DNA from: Caminibacter pacificus
GTDB taxonomy: Bacteria; Campylobacterota; Campylobacteria; Campylobacterales; Nautiliaceae
Reading direction: 5' to 3'
DNA length: 64,000 nt
Assembly: GCF_003752135.1 (NCBI RefSeq)
Contig: NZ_RJVK01000001.1
Span: 636,578-700,577 of the forward strand
In this document: one piece after another, positions 36,404 through 46,414 of the stretch
Layout of the letters: each line of letters begins with the position of its first letter
Numbering within the stretch: position 1 is the first letter of the stretch
Notes under the pieces: generated by a model
Seen by the model: only the letters and a program-made list of their open reading frames with translations
What the model was told of the DNA's origin: nothing
Database searches by the model: none
Program-made: the position numbers and the translations under genes

Positions 36404-38857
36404 TTAATCGTTTTCTAAAGGAAGCTCCGATTCTTCAAGAGATTTTTCAGAAGGAGTTTTTGCGACGCTTACAACTTTATCGTCACTATCAAGTTTTACT
36501 ATTCTGACACCTTGAGTGTTTTTACCAGTTTTGCTGATACTCTCAATCGCAGTTCTTATCATCTTTCCTTTGCTTGTCAAAAGCATTAAATCATGATCTT
36601 TTTCAGTAGCCACAACACCTACCAAATCACCCGTTTTATTGGTAAGTTTCATAGCTATTACACCTTTACCGCCTCTATTGGTGAGACGATATGCGTTAGC
36701 TTCGGTTCTTTTCCCGAAACCTTTTTCGCTAACAGTTAATATTTCTTGATTTTCATCTCTTAAACTCAACGCTCCTACAACCTCGTCACCTTCTATCTTA
36801 AACGTAATACCTCTAACACCTCTTGCACTTCTTCCCATCTCTCTTACGGTATCCACAGGAAATCTTATCGCCATACCTTTTTTTGTTACGATAAAGAGCT
36901 CTTTATCTTCAGGTTTTACGATTTTAGCCGTTACGAGTTCGTCGTTTTCATCGATAGTAATAGCTCTAACTCCCGTACTTCTTATATTTTTAAATTCACT
37001 TAAATTCGTTCTTTTTACAACTCCGTTTTTAGTGAAAAACGCTAAAGATTTGTTTTCATCAAAATCACTCGTTTTAATAATTGTTTGGATTTTTTCATCT
37101 TTATCAAGATTAATAAGATTCACAATCGCTTTACCCTTGCTCGTTCTGCTACCTTCAGGAATTTTATAAACTTTTAGCCAATGAAGCTGACCTTTATCCG
37201 TAATAATCATAAGCGTATCGTGAGCTTTTGCAATATAAAAATCTTCGATAAAGTCGTCTTCATACGTAGTAAGGGCTTTTTTACCTTTTCCGCCTCTATT
37301 TTGTCTTTCGTAAGTTTTGAGAGGCACTCTTTTTACATACCCTCTGTGAGTAATTGTTACGACCATATCTTCATTCGGAATCAAATCTTCGATATCTATC
37401 GCGTCATAGTCGTCTTCTATTTCAGTGAGTCTATCAGAATGATATTTGTTTTTAATTTCGATAAACTCTTCTTTAATTACGCCGTTTAGTACGCTCTCTT
37501 CTTTTAAAATTGACGTCAAATATGCAATTTTTTCCATTAATTCGTCATACTCTTTTTGAAGTTTTTCAGTTTCGAGTGAAGTCAAGCGGCTTAGTTTCAT
37601 ATCAAGAATAGCTTGAGCTTGCACTTCAGATAGCGAGAATCTATCCATTAGTTTTGCTTTTGCTTCTTTAGCATCGGCCGATTTTTTAATAATCTCTACA
37701 ACCTCATCAATATTCGCAAGAGCGATTAACAACCCTTCTAAAATATGAGCTCTTCTTTTAGCCTCTTCAAGTTCGTAAATCGTTCTTCTGATAACTACGG
37801 TTTTTCTGAATTTGATAAACGTATTTAAAATCTCCATTAAATTGAAAAGTTTAGGCTCTTTGTCGATAATCGCAAGCATATTGATACCGAAACTTACTTG
37901 CATTTGAGTGTGTTTGTATAGGTTATTGAGTACTATTTCGCTCATCGCATCTTTTTTCAGCTCTATTACAACCCTGATACCTTCTCTATCACTCTCGTCT
38001 CTAATTTCGCTGATACCTTCAACAATTTTATCTTTAACAAGGTCGCTTATTTTTTCGATAAGCTTCGCTTTATTAACTTGATAAGGAAGCTCGTCTATTA
38101 CGATAATTTCTCTGTTTCCTCTATGTTCGATATGGTGTTTTGCTCTTATTTTTATACTTCCTCTTCCGGTTTTATAAGCTTCGATTATTCCGCTTCTTCC
38201 GAAAATTATACCGCCTGTCGGAAAATCAGGACCTTTTACGAATTGCAAAATATCATCAAGAGTCGCTTCTTTGTTGTCAATCATATAAATCAACGCATCA
38301 AGTAGCTCCGTTAAGTTGTGCGGAGGAATGTTTGTCGCCATCCCTACGGCAATACCACTACTTCCGTTTACAAGAAGATTCGGAAATCTCGCTGGTAGTA
38401 CGACCGGCTCTTTTTCAGTCCCGTCGTAGTTCGGTACGAAATCGACCGTATCTTTATCGATATCTTTTAAAAGTTCTTCGGCTATTTTTGTAAGTCTGGC
38501 TTCCGTATATCTCATCGCCGCCGCGTTGTCGCCGTCGATACTACCGAAGTTTCCTTGCCCGTCGATTAGCGGCATTCTCATTGAAAAATCCTGCGCCATT
38601 CTGACAAGCGCTTCATAAACCGCACTATCTCCGTGAGGGTGATATTTACCTATAACATCCCCGACGATTCTCGCACTCTTTTTATAAGCGCTGCTTGAAG
38701 TGATACCCATTTTATACATAGCATATAAAATTCTTCTGTGAACGGGTTTTAGTCCGTCTCTTACATCGGGAAGCGCTCTTCCCACAATTACACTCATTGA
38801 ATATTCAAGATAACTTTTCGCTAACGTCTCTTCAATCTTAACCGGAATAACTTGCAT
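36404..38857 (-). CDS. gyrA: DNA gyrase subunit A
   Basis: This 817-residue subunit has the breakage-reunion domain with catalytic Tyr at 117 (AAMRYTE) and a C-terminal six-bladed beta-pinwheel with the GyrA box near QRRGGKG (here [12 protein letters not shown]). The quinolone region reads GDSAVYEAL, with Ser at 78 and Glu at 82, the sensitive-type residues. An acidic tail ([14 protein letters not shown]) is present. Confidence 0.97.
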   Translation of the reverse strand: MQVIPVKIEETLAKSYLEYSMSVIVGRALPDVRDGLKPVHRRILYAMYKMGITSSSAYKKSARIVGDVIGKYHPHGDSAVYEALVRMAQDFSMRMPLIDGQGNFGSIDGDNAAAMRYTEARLTKIAEELLKDIDKDTVDFVPNYDGTEKEPVVLPARFPNLLVNGSSGIAVGMATNIPPHNLTELLDALIYMIDNKEATLDDILQFVKGPDFPTGGIIFGRSGIIEAYKTGRGSIKIRAKHHIEHRGNREIIVIDELPYQVNKAKLIEKISDLVKDKIVEGISEIRDESDREGIRVVIELKKDAMSEIVLNNLYKHTQMQVSFGINMLAIIDKEPKLFNLMEILNTFIKFRKTVVIRRTIYELEEAKRRAHILEGLLIALANIDEVVEIIKKSADAKEAKAKLMDRFSLSEVQAQAILDMKLSRLTSLETEKLQKEYDELMEKIAYLTSILKEESVLNGVIKEEFIEIKNKYHSDRLTEIEDDYDAIDIEDLIPNEDMVVTITHRGYVKRVPLKTYERQNRGGKGKKALTTYEDDFIEDFYIAKAHDTLMIITDKGQLHWLKVYKIPEGSRTSKGKAIVNLINLDKDEKIQTIIKTSDFDENKSLAFFTKNGVVKRTNLSEFKNIRSTGVRAITIDENDELVTAKIVKPEDKELFIVTKKGMAIRFPVDTVREMGRSARGVRGITFKIEGDEVVGALSLRDENQEILTVSEKGFGKRTEANAYRLTNRGGKGVIAMKLTNKTGDLVGVVATEKDHDLMLLTSKGKMIRTAIESISKTGKNTQGVRIVKLDSDDKVVSVAKTPSEKSLEESELPLEND

Positions 38858-38901
38858 TAATATCCTTTTTTTTGGAAGTTTTTAAGGTAGATTATACCAA
38901 A

Positions 38902-39468
38902 TTAAGCTTTCAAATTCGACAAAACCAAACTAAAAGCCACATCCACCCCGTTTTTACTTAAAATCTCTTTTGCTTCGTTTATCGTCATACCGGTAGTTAC
39001 AACGTCATCGACCAAAACTACGCTTATGTTTTGTTTGCCTTTATATATAAAGTCTCTTGGGTTTTTGAGTCTGAATTCCAAGCTTTTACCGGCATATTTT
39101 ACTTCGTTTTTTGCGTGTAGTGTTGAAAAAAGCGGTTTAAAGGCGGGTTTTAAGGCATTTGCTAAAATAGCGGTGTGAGAGAAACCTTTTTCGATTTTAT
39201 CATCGATAGGAATTGCAAAAAAATTTCTTTTTAACTCGAACTTTTTGGCAAAAACATTAAACGAATTCTTTGCAAGGATTTTATAAACGAAACTTCCGAA
39301 TTTATGATACTTGTATTTTATAAAATCCTCAATAGCATAATAATCGTAAAAACTGACTATTCCGTCTTCTTCATAAAAAGAGGAAGTAAGGAATTTTTTT
39401 TGACAATTTTTACATATGATTTCAAAAGAAAAATCCCCGCATTTTATACAACTAAAAATCTCCCTCAT
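38902..39468 (-). CDS. ComF-family phosphoribosyltransferase-like protein
   Basis: I prefer ATG 39468 (MREIFSCIKCG) over a longer start, since it overlaps the preceding gene by only 17 nt. The 188-residue protein has an N-terminal zinc-ribbon (CIKC...CKNC) and a PRTase domain with VVLVDDVVTTGMT. ComF proteins are linked to competence and DNA repair; the biochemical role is unsettled. Confidence 0.85.
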   Translation of the reverse strand: MREIFSCIKCGDFSFEIICKNCQKKFLTSSFYEEDGIVSFYDYYAIEDFIKYKYHKFGSFVYKILAKNSFNVFAKKFELKRNFFAIPIDDKIEKGFSHTAILANALKPAFKPLFSTLHAKNEVKYAGKSLEFRLKNPRDFIYKGKQNISVVLVDDVVTTGMTINEAKEILSKNGVDVAFSLVLSNLKA

Positions 39469-39670
39469 CCTTCGGTTTATATTTAAAAAGCAGATATAAA
39501 GCAATAGCGCTACCTACCGCAAAAATACCGGTGCCACTCCAAAAAAGCCCGTTATTTCCCGCAGCACTTCCGCCCATTATCATCCCAACTCCGAAAAACA
39601 TCAAAAGCGCGGCCGTTACTCCGGCTTTTTCGGCAGGCGTTAATTTTCTGTCTTTATAATCTTCGCTCAT
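39452..39670 (-). CDS. Small membrane protein (72 aa)
   Basis: Two hydrophobic helices (about 14-33 and 40-63), Gly-rich in the first, after a charged start MSEDYKDRKL. It overlaps its neighbours at both ends by 1 and 17 nt, which supports translation. Unknown function. Confidence 0.7.
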   Translation of the reverse strand: MSEDYKDRKLTPAEKAGVTAALLMFFGVGMIMGGSAAGNNGLFWSGTGIFAVGSAIALYLLFKYKPKDEGDF

Positions 39671-40206
39671 TACGCTCCTTTAAAATGAACTTCGTAATTA
39701 TATTTTAAAATATCCTCTTTCGTTTCACATTTTGTAATAGTAATTTCACTTCCGCTGTTATAAAAAATAGAATCTTGGTCGAACATATTTGCAATTCTAA
39801 TAGCCTCGTCCTTATCAATATCATAAATTATAAAAGACTCTTCTTTATAATCGAAAAGCTCGCCGATACTTGTCATATATTCATATCCGAGCGTCTTAAT
39901 TACACCCTCAAGCTCGGTATTTTTTATAAAATTCAAAAAATCGTTAAGAATCAAATTTTTCGGATTATGAGCCGTAATTATTGCAAAAGGCCTTTGTAAT
40001 ACGCTTTTTTTGCTCGGAATAAATTGAAAGCTTATCCACTCTCTACCCCAAGGATTATTTATCAAAAATTTCGTATATCTTAGATAGTCTTTGTATTTTT
40101 TCTTAAAATCGACAACAACCTCATCGTCAATCATCAAAGCGTCTTCCGCTTCATCATAAATACATCTGCCTTTATAATCCCCTATTCCGATTACGTTAAA
40201 CTTCAT
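39670..40206 (-). CDS. DUF3293-like protein (178 aa)
   Basis: The middle and C-terminal part read like DUF3293: RPFAIITAHNP (about 72-82), GELFDYKEESFIIYD (about 114-128) and MFDQDSIFYNSG (about 140-151). Function of the family is unknown. It is divergent from the lipoprotein gene at 40249, with 42 bp between. Confidence 0.65.
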   Translation of the reverse strand: MKFNVIGIGDYKGRCIYDEAEDALMIDDEVVVDFKKKYKDYLRYTKFLINNPWGREWISFQFIPSKKSVLQRPFAIITAHNPKNLILNDFLNFIKNTELEGVIKTLGYEYMTSIGELFDYKEESFIIYDIDKDEAIRIANMFDQDSIFYNSGSEITITKCETKEDILKYNYEVHFKGA

Positions 40207-40248
40207 CTTTTACCTTTATTTGATATAATTACTTAAAAAAGGGCTTTA

Positions 40249-40695
40249 ATGAAAAAATTCGCATTTTTACTTTTGCCGTTTATGGTATTACTTACCGCTT
40301 GTAGTATAAAAACGGCTTTTAAACAAGACCCGCTTTACGAAAAAACCCTACGCTACACACAGCGCGGACAAATTTTAAATTCATTGGAAACAAAAGCGTT
40401 AATCGACGTCGTATATCTAAATCCATTATACCAAGATAAGTTCAAAAATCCAACATTTTTAGTAGGTGTATATAACAATTTCGACAACACATTAAACAAC
40501 GACGAATTCAATTTGACTATCAACGGAGAAAAACCTTCGAAAATCTCTCAAAATATCCCTAAATTCGTACTATATAAACATTTTCCTTTTTATAACAGCT
40601 GGATGAAATATTATTTAGTAGAGACAAATACGTCGGCACCTTTTAAAATCGAATACGACTCAAAACATTGGGGAGACGTAAACTTTACTTTTTAG
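40249..40695 (+). CDS. Small lipoprotein, unknown (148 aa)
   Basis: A signal peptide with lipobox LTAC (Cys about 18) is followed by about 130 residues of mixed strands that I do not recognise. A GATATAAT -10 element (about 40218-40225) and AAAAAGGG site are upstream. It ends overlapping the convergent transglycosylase gene by 11 nt. Confidence 0.7.
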   Translation: MKKFAFLLLPFMVLLTACSIKTAFKQDPLYEKTLRYTQRGQILNSLETKALIDVVYLNPLYQDKFKNPTFLVGVYNNFDNTLNNDEFNLTINGEKPSKISQNIPKFVLYKHFPFYNSWMKYYLVETNTSAPFKIEYDSKHWGDVNFTF

Positions 40696-42184
40696 TCTTC
40701 CCTAAAAGCTCGTGAAGAGTTACGTTTTTTTCTCCGAAAATATAAGAATAAATCACATAATTAGCCAATACTTTTTTCCCGTATTCCCTACTTTCGTCAA
40801 AAAGTACCTTTTCCATACTTAAAAACGGCTCGTATTTACCTTTGTATTTAAATACCGGAATTACTCTTCTTTTTACAAATCCGATTCCTCCGTTATACGC
40901 ATAAGCTACCATTAAAGGATTATGGAGCTTTGAAAACAGCCATTTGAGATGTTTTACTCCAAGACGTACGTTTTGATTATAATCGAACTGCCCAAAAACG
41001 TCACCTTTCATCGCTCTTACCAAAAACGGCATTATCTGCATCGTTCCAAGAGCATAACTACTGCTAACGCTTGCCGGAATAAATCTACTCTCTTGTCTTG
41101 CGATAGCATAAACGAACGCTTGAAAACTTTTGTTTTGGTCACTATACATTTTAGGTGTTATGAAATAATTGACTCTAAAATGATGAGCTTTATCAAGCAC
41201 CAACGCTTTTAAAGCTTCGCTTTTTTGACTATCAAGCTCTTTTGCGAATTTATACAAATCTCTTCTTTTTCTAAACTCATCCCAAAACTTCAAAACGTCC
41301 CAAGGATCGGTTTGGATGTATTTTGGATTTTTTATCGTATCATAAACTACTTTGTGCCTTATATCAAAAGGAATGTTTTTCTCTTCGTGAGCATATAAGG
41401 TATAAAAATCGACTCTGGGGTTATTCAAAAGTTTATCTAAATATTTATCTTTTTTAGTTAGACGCCAAAGCCAAAAAAAGTGTTTGCTTTTTTTCTTCTC
41501 TACGGATTTCAAAATCTTAACAGCTCTTTTTTCATCTCCCAAACTCAAAGCGTTAATAAAAAGCCACCATTTGGTTTTGTCACAGAAACGTTTATACGGA
41601 ATTTTGTTTAGAGAAATTTGAATTTTCGGCAAATCGTGCTTTACTGCACTTTTTACGAAAAGATGAAAATATTTATCGTAAAAAGGTGAAAAATCGTTTA
41701 TTTCTTGGTCAATTACTTTATTTGGATAATTCAAAATAAAATAATACCCTAAGTCTCTATTTTTAAAAATTTTAGAATAGTTATGATTCAAAAAAGCCCA
41801 AACCGCTTCTTTTTCTTTTCCCTCAGGCAACTTCGAATATAGATAACTCAAATCCTCAGGAGAGAGTTTTGCCATACTGCTTAGCCAAAGCCCGTTATCT
41901 AAAATACAAGCGATATTAATATTTTTTATATCATTTATCGAAGGATTGACACATTGATACATAGGTTTGAAAAAGTCGAATTTAGAAAGAATTTTTAGGT
42001 GTTTCATTCTTTTTTTGTATAAAGCGTGATAAGCTTTAAAAGCAAGCGAGGAGCTGTTCGTCTCTTTCATAAACTCTGTTAAATAAAAGTCCCTGACATA
42101 ACTTTTTGGTTTTACGAGAAGATTTGTTAGATTAACATCGTAAGCCAAAAGAAAAAGAGGGATTAAAAATAATAACTTTTTCAT
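40685..42184 (-). CDS. Soluble lytic murein transglycosylase (Slt-like)
   Basis: This 499-residue protein has a signal peptide (LLFLIPLFLLAYD), a long helical U-domain and a C-terminal SLT catalytic domain. The catalytic Glu is in ARQESRF, followed by SYALGTMQIMP and AYNGGIG. It cleaves peptidoglycan glycan strands to anhydromuropeptides in the periplasm. The ATG overlaps the yggT stop by 1 nt. Confidence 0.92.
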   Translation of the reverse strand: MKKLLFLIPLFLLAYDVNLTNLLVKPKSYVRDFYLTEFMKETNSSSLAFKAYHALYKKRMKHLKILSKFDFFKPMYQCVNPSINDIKNINIACILDNGLWLSSMAKLSPEDLSYLYSKLPEGKEKEAVWAFLNHNYSKIFKNRDLGYYFILNYPNKVIDQEINDFSPFYDKYFHLFVKSAVKHDLPKIQISLNKIPYKRFCDKTKWWLFINALSLGDEKRAVKILKSVEKKKSKHFFWLWRLTKKDKYLDKLLNNPRVDFYTLYAHEEKNIPFDIRHKVVYDTIKNPKYIQTDPWDVLKFWDEFRKRRDLYKFAKELDSQKSEALKALVLDKAHHFRVNYFITPKMYSDQNKSFQAFVYAIARQESRFIPASVSSSYALGTMQIMPFLVRAMKGDVFGQFDYNQNVRLGVKHLKWLFSKLHNPLMVAYAYNGGIGFVKRRVIPVFKYKGKYEPFLSMEKVLFDESREYGKKVLANYVIYSYIFGEKNVTLHELLGKTKK

Positions 42185-42462
42185 TAATAAAGCGACGCTA
42201 TTATGTTATTTATTAAAATTTGTAAAAATTGAAGAGCCAAAATCAAAATAATAGGCGCAATATCAAATCCCCCGAACGTAGTAGGTATATAGCGTCTGAT
42301 AAACGCATACACAGGCTCCGTTACCGAATATAAAAACCTAACGATAGGATTAAACGGATTCGGCTGTACCCATGTAATCAATGCAGCGATTATCACAACC
42401 CAAATGTAAATGCCAATCACCACGTTTATAAATTGTAAAATGCTTATAAGTATCGTATTCAT
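42184..42462 (-). CDS. YggT-family membrane protein
   Basis: This 92-residue protein has two YggT helices and the VQPNPFNPIVRFLYSVTEP motif between them, followed by a second hydrophobic half. The family is linked to envelope and osmotic functions but is not well defined. It lies between gltX and the transglycosylase gene. Confidence 0.9.
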   Translation of the reverse strand: MNTILISILQFINVVIGIYIWVVIIAALITWVQPNPFNPIVRFLYSVTEPVYAFIRRYIPTTFGGFDIAPIILILALQFLQILINNIIASLY

Positions 42463-42471
42463 ATCTCCCCT

Positions 42472-43773
42472 CTATCTTGTTTTTATCACTTCTTTTAAAT
42501 ACGGTTTCATTGCGGAATACAAATCTTTTATCTCCGCTCCGTGTTTTTGGTTTATTAAAAGTTCTCTTAAAGGCATAAACAGATTTTTACCTTTAAGCCC
42601 CGTATTTTTCATAAGACGTTTTTTAAATTCGTCATAATTTTCTTCGAGCTCACCTTTTAAAATCTCTTCTTTTAAAATTTCTCTTTGCTCTTTAAATTCA
42701 TCGTCTTCGGCCGGTTTGAATATTTTATCAAATTTTTCTTTTATCTCTTTTAGAGTATCGCTTTCGTCTCTGAAAATTTCCAAAAGTTTTTCATAAGAAG
42801 GATGAGCTCCGATAATTTTATGAAGTTCTTTTAATCTTTTCATATGTTCTTTATTTAAGAATTTTAGTTTTTCAATATCGAATTTAGCAGGTGAGCGTGA
42901 AATTTTCGTTAAATCGAAAAATTCTATCGCCTCTTCGAGTGTAAAAACTTCACGTTCAAAACTATTCCCAAGTAAAATCAAATAATTCGCTATAGCTTCA
43001 GGTAAATACCCTTCTTCCAAAAGCCATTTTACAGATGCGTGATTTTCTCTTTTTGAAAGTTTTTTACCCTCTTCATTTAAAATTATAGGCAGATGAGCAT
43101 ATTTGATTTCTTTATCATAACCTAAAGAATTTCTTATGTGGATTTGTTTTGGGGTATTGCTTAGATGATCTTCTCCGCGAATAACCAAAGAGATATCATA
43201 AAGCATATCGTCAATAGCACACGCAAAATTGTATGTAGGAGTATAATCTCCTCTTAAAATCACAAAACTATCGACTTCAAAAGGGGTAAATTTCATATCG
43301 CCTTTTATCAGGTCTTTAAATTCAATATCATTTTCAGGTTTTTTAATCCTAATAACAAACGGCTTTTTTTTCTTCATAAGCTCTTCTACCTGAGCTTTTG
43401 TCAGATTTTCACACTTTCCACTATATCTGTAAGGTCTTTTTTCAAGTTTGGCTTTTTCTCTTTGAAAATTAAGCTCTTCTTCATCACAAAAACAGACAAA
43501 AGCTTTTTTGTTTTCAAGAAGTCTTTTTGCCATTTGCTGATGAATATGAAAGTTTGAGGATTGATAAACGACTTGGTCGTATTTGATTCCGAAAAGATTT
43601 AAAATATCAAGAATTTCTTTATCTTTACCTTCTATATTTCTCTCTTTGTCCGTATCTTCTATTCTGATTAAAAGTTTTTCGCCTTTTTGTCTGGCGACTA
43701 TGTAGTTAAATATGGCAACTCTTAGATTCCCTACGTGCATATCACCCGTAGGAGAGGGAGCGAATCTTAGCAT
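42472..43773 (-). CDS. gltX: Glutamate-tRNA ligase
   Basis: This 433-residue class I synthetase has the HIGH box as HVGN (PSPTGDMHVGN) and KLSKR for KMSKS. The KFDIEKLKFLNKEH segment is typical. Campylobacterota often have two GltX, one for tRNA(Gln) that feeds GatCAB; I cannot tell which this is. Since gatB is in the window, misacylation plus amidation is the expected Gln route. Confidence 0.94.
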   Translation of the reverse strand: MLRFAPSPTGDMHVGNLRVAIFNYIVARQKGEKLLIRIEDTDKERNIEGKDKEILDILNLFGIKYDQVVYQSSNFHIHQQMAKRLLENKKAFVCFCDEEELNFQREKAKLEKRPYRYSGKCENLTKAQVEELMKKKKPFVIRIKKPENDIEFKDLIKGDMKFTPFEVDSFVILRGDYTPTYNFACAIDDMLYDISLVIRGEDHLSNTPKQIHIRNSLGYDKEIKYAHLPIILNEEGKKLSKRENHASVKWLLEEGYLPEAIANYLILLGNSFEREVFTLEEAIEFFDLTKISRSPAKFDIEKLKFLNKEHMKRLKELHKIIGAHPSYEKLLEIFRDESDTLKEIKEKFDKIFKPAEDDEFKEQREILKEEILKGELEENYDEFKKRLMKNTGLKGKNLFMPLRELLINQKHGAEIKDLYSAMKPYLKEVIKTR

Positions 43774-43781
43774 ATTTCTCC

Positions 43782-45227
43782 TTAAATATGGATTTTTTTA
43801 CTTGCATCGAGAATTTGTTCCAATAATTTTTCTTCTTTTGCAGTTTCGACAAATTTCTCGAATTCTTCGAATAGAAGTTTAGCATATTTTTCAAGCTCTA
43901 CAAGTTTATCGTAATACCAATCTTCATTTTCTCTTGTCACTCCCTCTTTTTTCACTCTAAGCAACACTTCATGTCCGATATTATGTATTTCTTCATGGTA
44001 TTTTTTAAACCTACTATAATATTTTGTTTTGATAAGTATTTCTTTTATTTCTGGTACTTCAAGCCATTTTCCAAGCATACAGTTTTCGGCGTTTATATCA
44101 AGCAAGAAATCTTCGACATGTTCTCTTGTTACGGACGAATAGACGTTTGATTTGTAAATAATATGATGAAGTTTGAAAGTAATAAAAATAAGTTTTAAAG
44201 TATTAATATCCGAAATATTACTTACATCTAAAAGTTCTTTTTGCAAGATATTAAGTAGATTTTCGAAATTTTCAAGTGTTTTATAAGATTTTTCACTGAT
44301 TTGCACGACTTTTGAAGTATTATCGCTGATATTCATAAATTGTTGTTGAAGAGTTTGAATCGTAATAGCTATTTCATTGGTAGCTTTTTGAGTTTTTTCG
44401 GCAAGTTCTCTTACGTTATCGGCAACTACCGCAAACCCTCTTCCGTGTTCTCCCGCTCTTGCGGCTTCGATTGCGGCATTTAGAGCCAAAAGATTCGTTT
44501 GGTCGGCAATATCTTTAATAAGCTCAACGATATCCGAAATTGAACTAATCTGACTAGCCATTTGTTCTATTTCGCTGGAAGTTTCCATTACTTTTTGACT
44601 TAATTCCTCAAAATCGTTTTTACTCTCTTGCATAATATAATATGTCTCATCTGCCTGTTTTGAAGAATTTTTAACTTTCAAAGCAATTTCTTTAAAAGAG
44701 TCGTCGATTTTATAAATGGACTCACCCACTCTTCTTAAATTTTCAGGAACTCCACCATCTATTTGGGTAAATCTTTTACCCAAATTCGCAATTAATTCAA
44801 CTTTTTTGGAAATTTTAAGAGATTCGATAGCTTTTTCGAATTCATAAGCCACGTTTCTAAATTCTCCGTGAAGTCCGCTTGGGAGAATATATCTGTAATC
44901 TTTACCCTCTATAATCGCTTTAATGGTATTTTGCGATTCTCTAAGCAAATCTTCGATTTGGTCAAGCATTTCGTTAATATGCCATCCGATTTTTTCCTCT
45001 TTGGTTTTATCGTCATCCAAAATTATTCTGTGATAAATTTCTCCGTTATATGCTTTTTCAACTACATTTTGTATTTTATCAAGCGTATTTTCGTTTTTTA
45101 CTTCTTTTTTTGGCCACCATACGAATACAAGAGGTAGTAATGCTCCGATTGCACCTATATACTCTCCTTTAAATACCAAATATGAGGCAACTATCACTAA
45201 AATTGCGGTTATAACTACTCTGTTCAT
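43782..45227 (-). CDS. Methyl-accepting chemotaxis protein with C-terminal CZB zinc domain
   Basis: This 481-residue receptor has two N-terminal membrane helices (about 3-19 and 23-38) joined by only a few residues, so there is no periplasmic sensor. The signalling hairpin tip is at about 238-280 ([19 protein letters not shown]). A CZB domain (about 345-425) has likely zinc ligands H354, C383, H411 and H415. Preceded 2 bp away by a PAS protein, this is a CetA/CetB-like energy-taxis layout. Confidence 0.88.
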   Translation of the reverse strand: MNRVVITAILVIVASYLVFKGEYIGAIGALLPLVFVWWPKKEVKNENTLDKIQNVVEKAYNGEIYHRIILDDDKTKEEKIGWHINEMLDQIEDLLRESQNTIKAIIEGKDYRYILPSGLHGEFRNVAYEFEKAIESLKISKKVELIANLGKRFTQIDGGVPENLRRVGESIYKIDDSFKEIALKVKNSSKQADETYYIMQESKNDFEELSQKVMETSSEIEQMASQISSISDIVELIKDIADQTNLLALNAAIEAARAGEHGRGFAVVADNVRELAEKTQKATNEIAITIQTLQQQFMNISDNTSKVVQISEKSYKTLENFENLLNILQKELLDVSNISDINTLKLIFITFKLHHIIYKSNVYSSVTREHVEDFLLDINAENCMLGKWLEVPEIKEILIKTKYYSRFKKYHEEIHNIGHEVLLRVKKEGVTRENEDWYYDKLVELEKYAKLLFEEFEKFVETAKEEKLLEQILDASKKIHI

Positions 45228-45229
45228 TT

Positions 45230-45811
45230 TTATCCCTTTTGTAAATCAAAAACTAATTTTTGATATTTATCGATTACATTTTCGTCGTTTGCGTTAAGAA
45301 GTTTTTTTAGAAGTTCGTAGCTTGCACTAATTCCGCCCGTTTTTTCAGCTTCTACAAGCTGTCTGTAAATATCGCTCATAACTTCAATTGCTTTTCTTGG
45401 AGGTTTTTTTCTAAAAGAAGTATAACTCACTATATTTCCGTTCAAATCCAAATCCGGCGTAATATAAGCAAAAACCCAATAAAAACCACCGTCTTTTCTT
45501 AGATTTTTTACAAATCCGAAAAATTCTTGTTTGTTTTGTATCAAATCCCAAAGAATCTTAAAGGCGATTTTCGGCATATCGGGATGACGAATAATATTAT
45601 GGTTCGCACCGATAAGCTCGAACCTACTCCATCCCGCCATCTCTACAAAAATGCGATTACAATAAATAATATACCCTTTGGTATCGGTTTTAGAGACGAT
45701 AAAGTCGTTATCACTCAAAACTTTTTCTTTATTTATTAATTTCTTAGGAGCGTCAAGCTTCGAAAGCCTTTTTCCCGCTTTTAGTTTTTCAGCAATTTTT
45801 TGCTCATTCAT
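45230..45811 (-). CDS. Aer/CetB-like PAS sensor protein
   Basis: This 193-residue protein holds one PAS domain (about 35-140) with [22 protein letters not shown] and NIIRHPDMP, signatures of Aer-type FAD-binding PAS domains. A helical tail follows. It has no membrane segments or signalling domain. Next to the MCP it looks like CetB, which reports redox state to CetA. Confidence 0.85.
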   Translation of the reverse strand: MNEQKIAEKLKAGKRLSKLDAPKKLINKEKVLSDNDFIVSKTDTKGYIIYCNRIFVEMAGWSRFELIGANHNIIRHPDMPKIAFKILWDLIQNKQEFFGFVKNLRKDGGFYWVFAYITPDLDLNGNIVSYTSFRKKPPRKAIEVMSDIYRQLVEAEKTGGISASYELLKKLLNANDENVIDKYQKLVFDLQKG

Positions 45812-45823
45812 CCTTTATTCCTT

Positions 45824-46198
45824 TTACATCGGTTTGAATACACTCAAATACACCATGAACATAAACACCAAATAACTTAACCAAAACATAATTTCAAGAG
45901 CTTTTGAAGATATAGTTTTTTTCTTAAATACTACAAAAGCCAAAACCAAGTTTTCAATCATTAACAAAATGTCAAAACTTAGCTTTACATGAAGCCAAAT
46001 ACCAACTTTAGCAACATTCGGATTTAAAAGCATCATTTTCGTTCCCACACCTAAAACCGCAACCATAAAAAAAAGTGACAATAACGTAAAGATAACTTTG
46101 TCTTTAGTGTCGTTTTGAATTGATTTAATCAGCAAAAGCAAAAAAACCACCCAACTAATAACAAACAACAAATGCATACCAAACAAACCGAAATACAT
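45824..46198 (-). CDS. Four-helix membrane protein (124 aa)
   Basis: Four hydrophobic helices (about 5-25, 34-53, 66-90, 101-121) with few charges and conserved-looking His at 9 and 70. Layout resembles small CopD/SirB-like haem or copper proteins but no motif proves it. AAGGAG precedes the ATG. It is 12 bp upstream of the PAS gene. Confidence 0.7.
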   Translation of the reverse strand: MYFGLFGMHLLFVISWVVFLLLLIKSIQNDTKDKVIFTLLSLFFMVAVLGVGTKMMLLNPNVAKVGIWLHVKLSFDILLMIENLVLAFVVFKKKTISSKALEIMFWLSYLVFMFMVYLSVFKPM

Positions 46199-46274
46199 AC
46201 CTACTCCTTTAATTACGTTTTTAATATCGTCAAATTAATGTAAAATTAAAGTTAAATATCTGTATTTAACCCCA

Positions 46275-46296
46275 TTAAAGTGCCGTTAAAGTGCCG
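46275..46296. repeat. Two tandem copies of TTAAAGTGCCG upstream of the 45824-46198 gene
   Basis: Two perfect 11-bp direct repeats lie 77-98 bp before the ATG at 46198, in an otherwise plain AT-rich gap of 198 bp (46199-46396). Tandem 11-bp spacing puts both on one helix face, so an activator or repressor site is possible. Confidence 0.45.
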
Positions 46297-46378
46297 AAGG
46301 TTAAAAATTTTACCATAAAATGAACAAAAATTCATAAGAAAATTTTACTATAAGTGTCTGATACTATAAATTAATAAC

Positions 46379-46414
46379 AAAAAAAGAAGCAAGGGATTAT
46401 TTAGGGTCCCTTGC
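46379..46414 (-). terminator. Intrinsic terminator of clpB
   Basis: On the minus strand GCAAGGGA and TCCCTTGC pair around a 10-nt loop that contains the clpB stop codon, followed by TTCTTTTTTTG. Strong stem plus T-run is a textbook intrinsic terminator. Confidence 0.85.
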
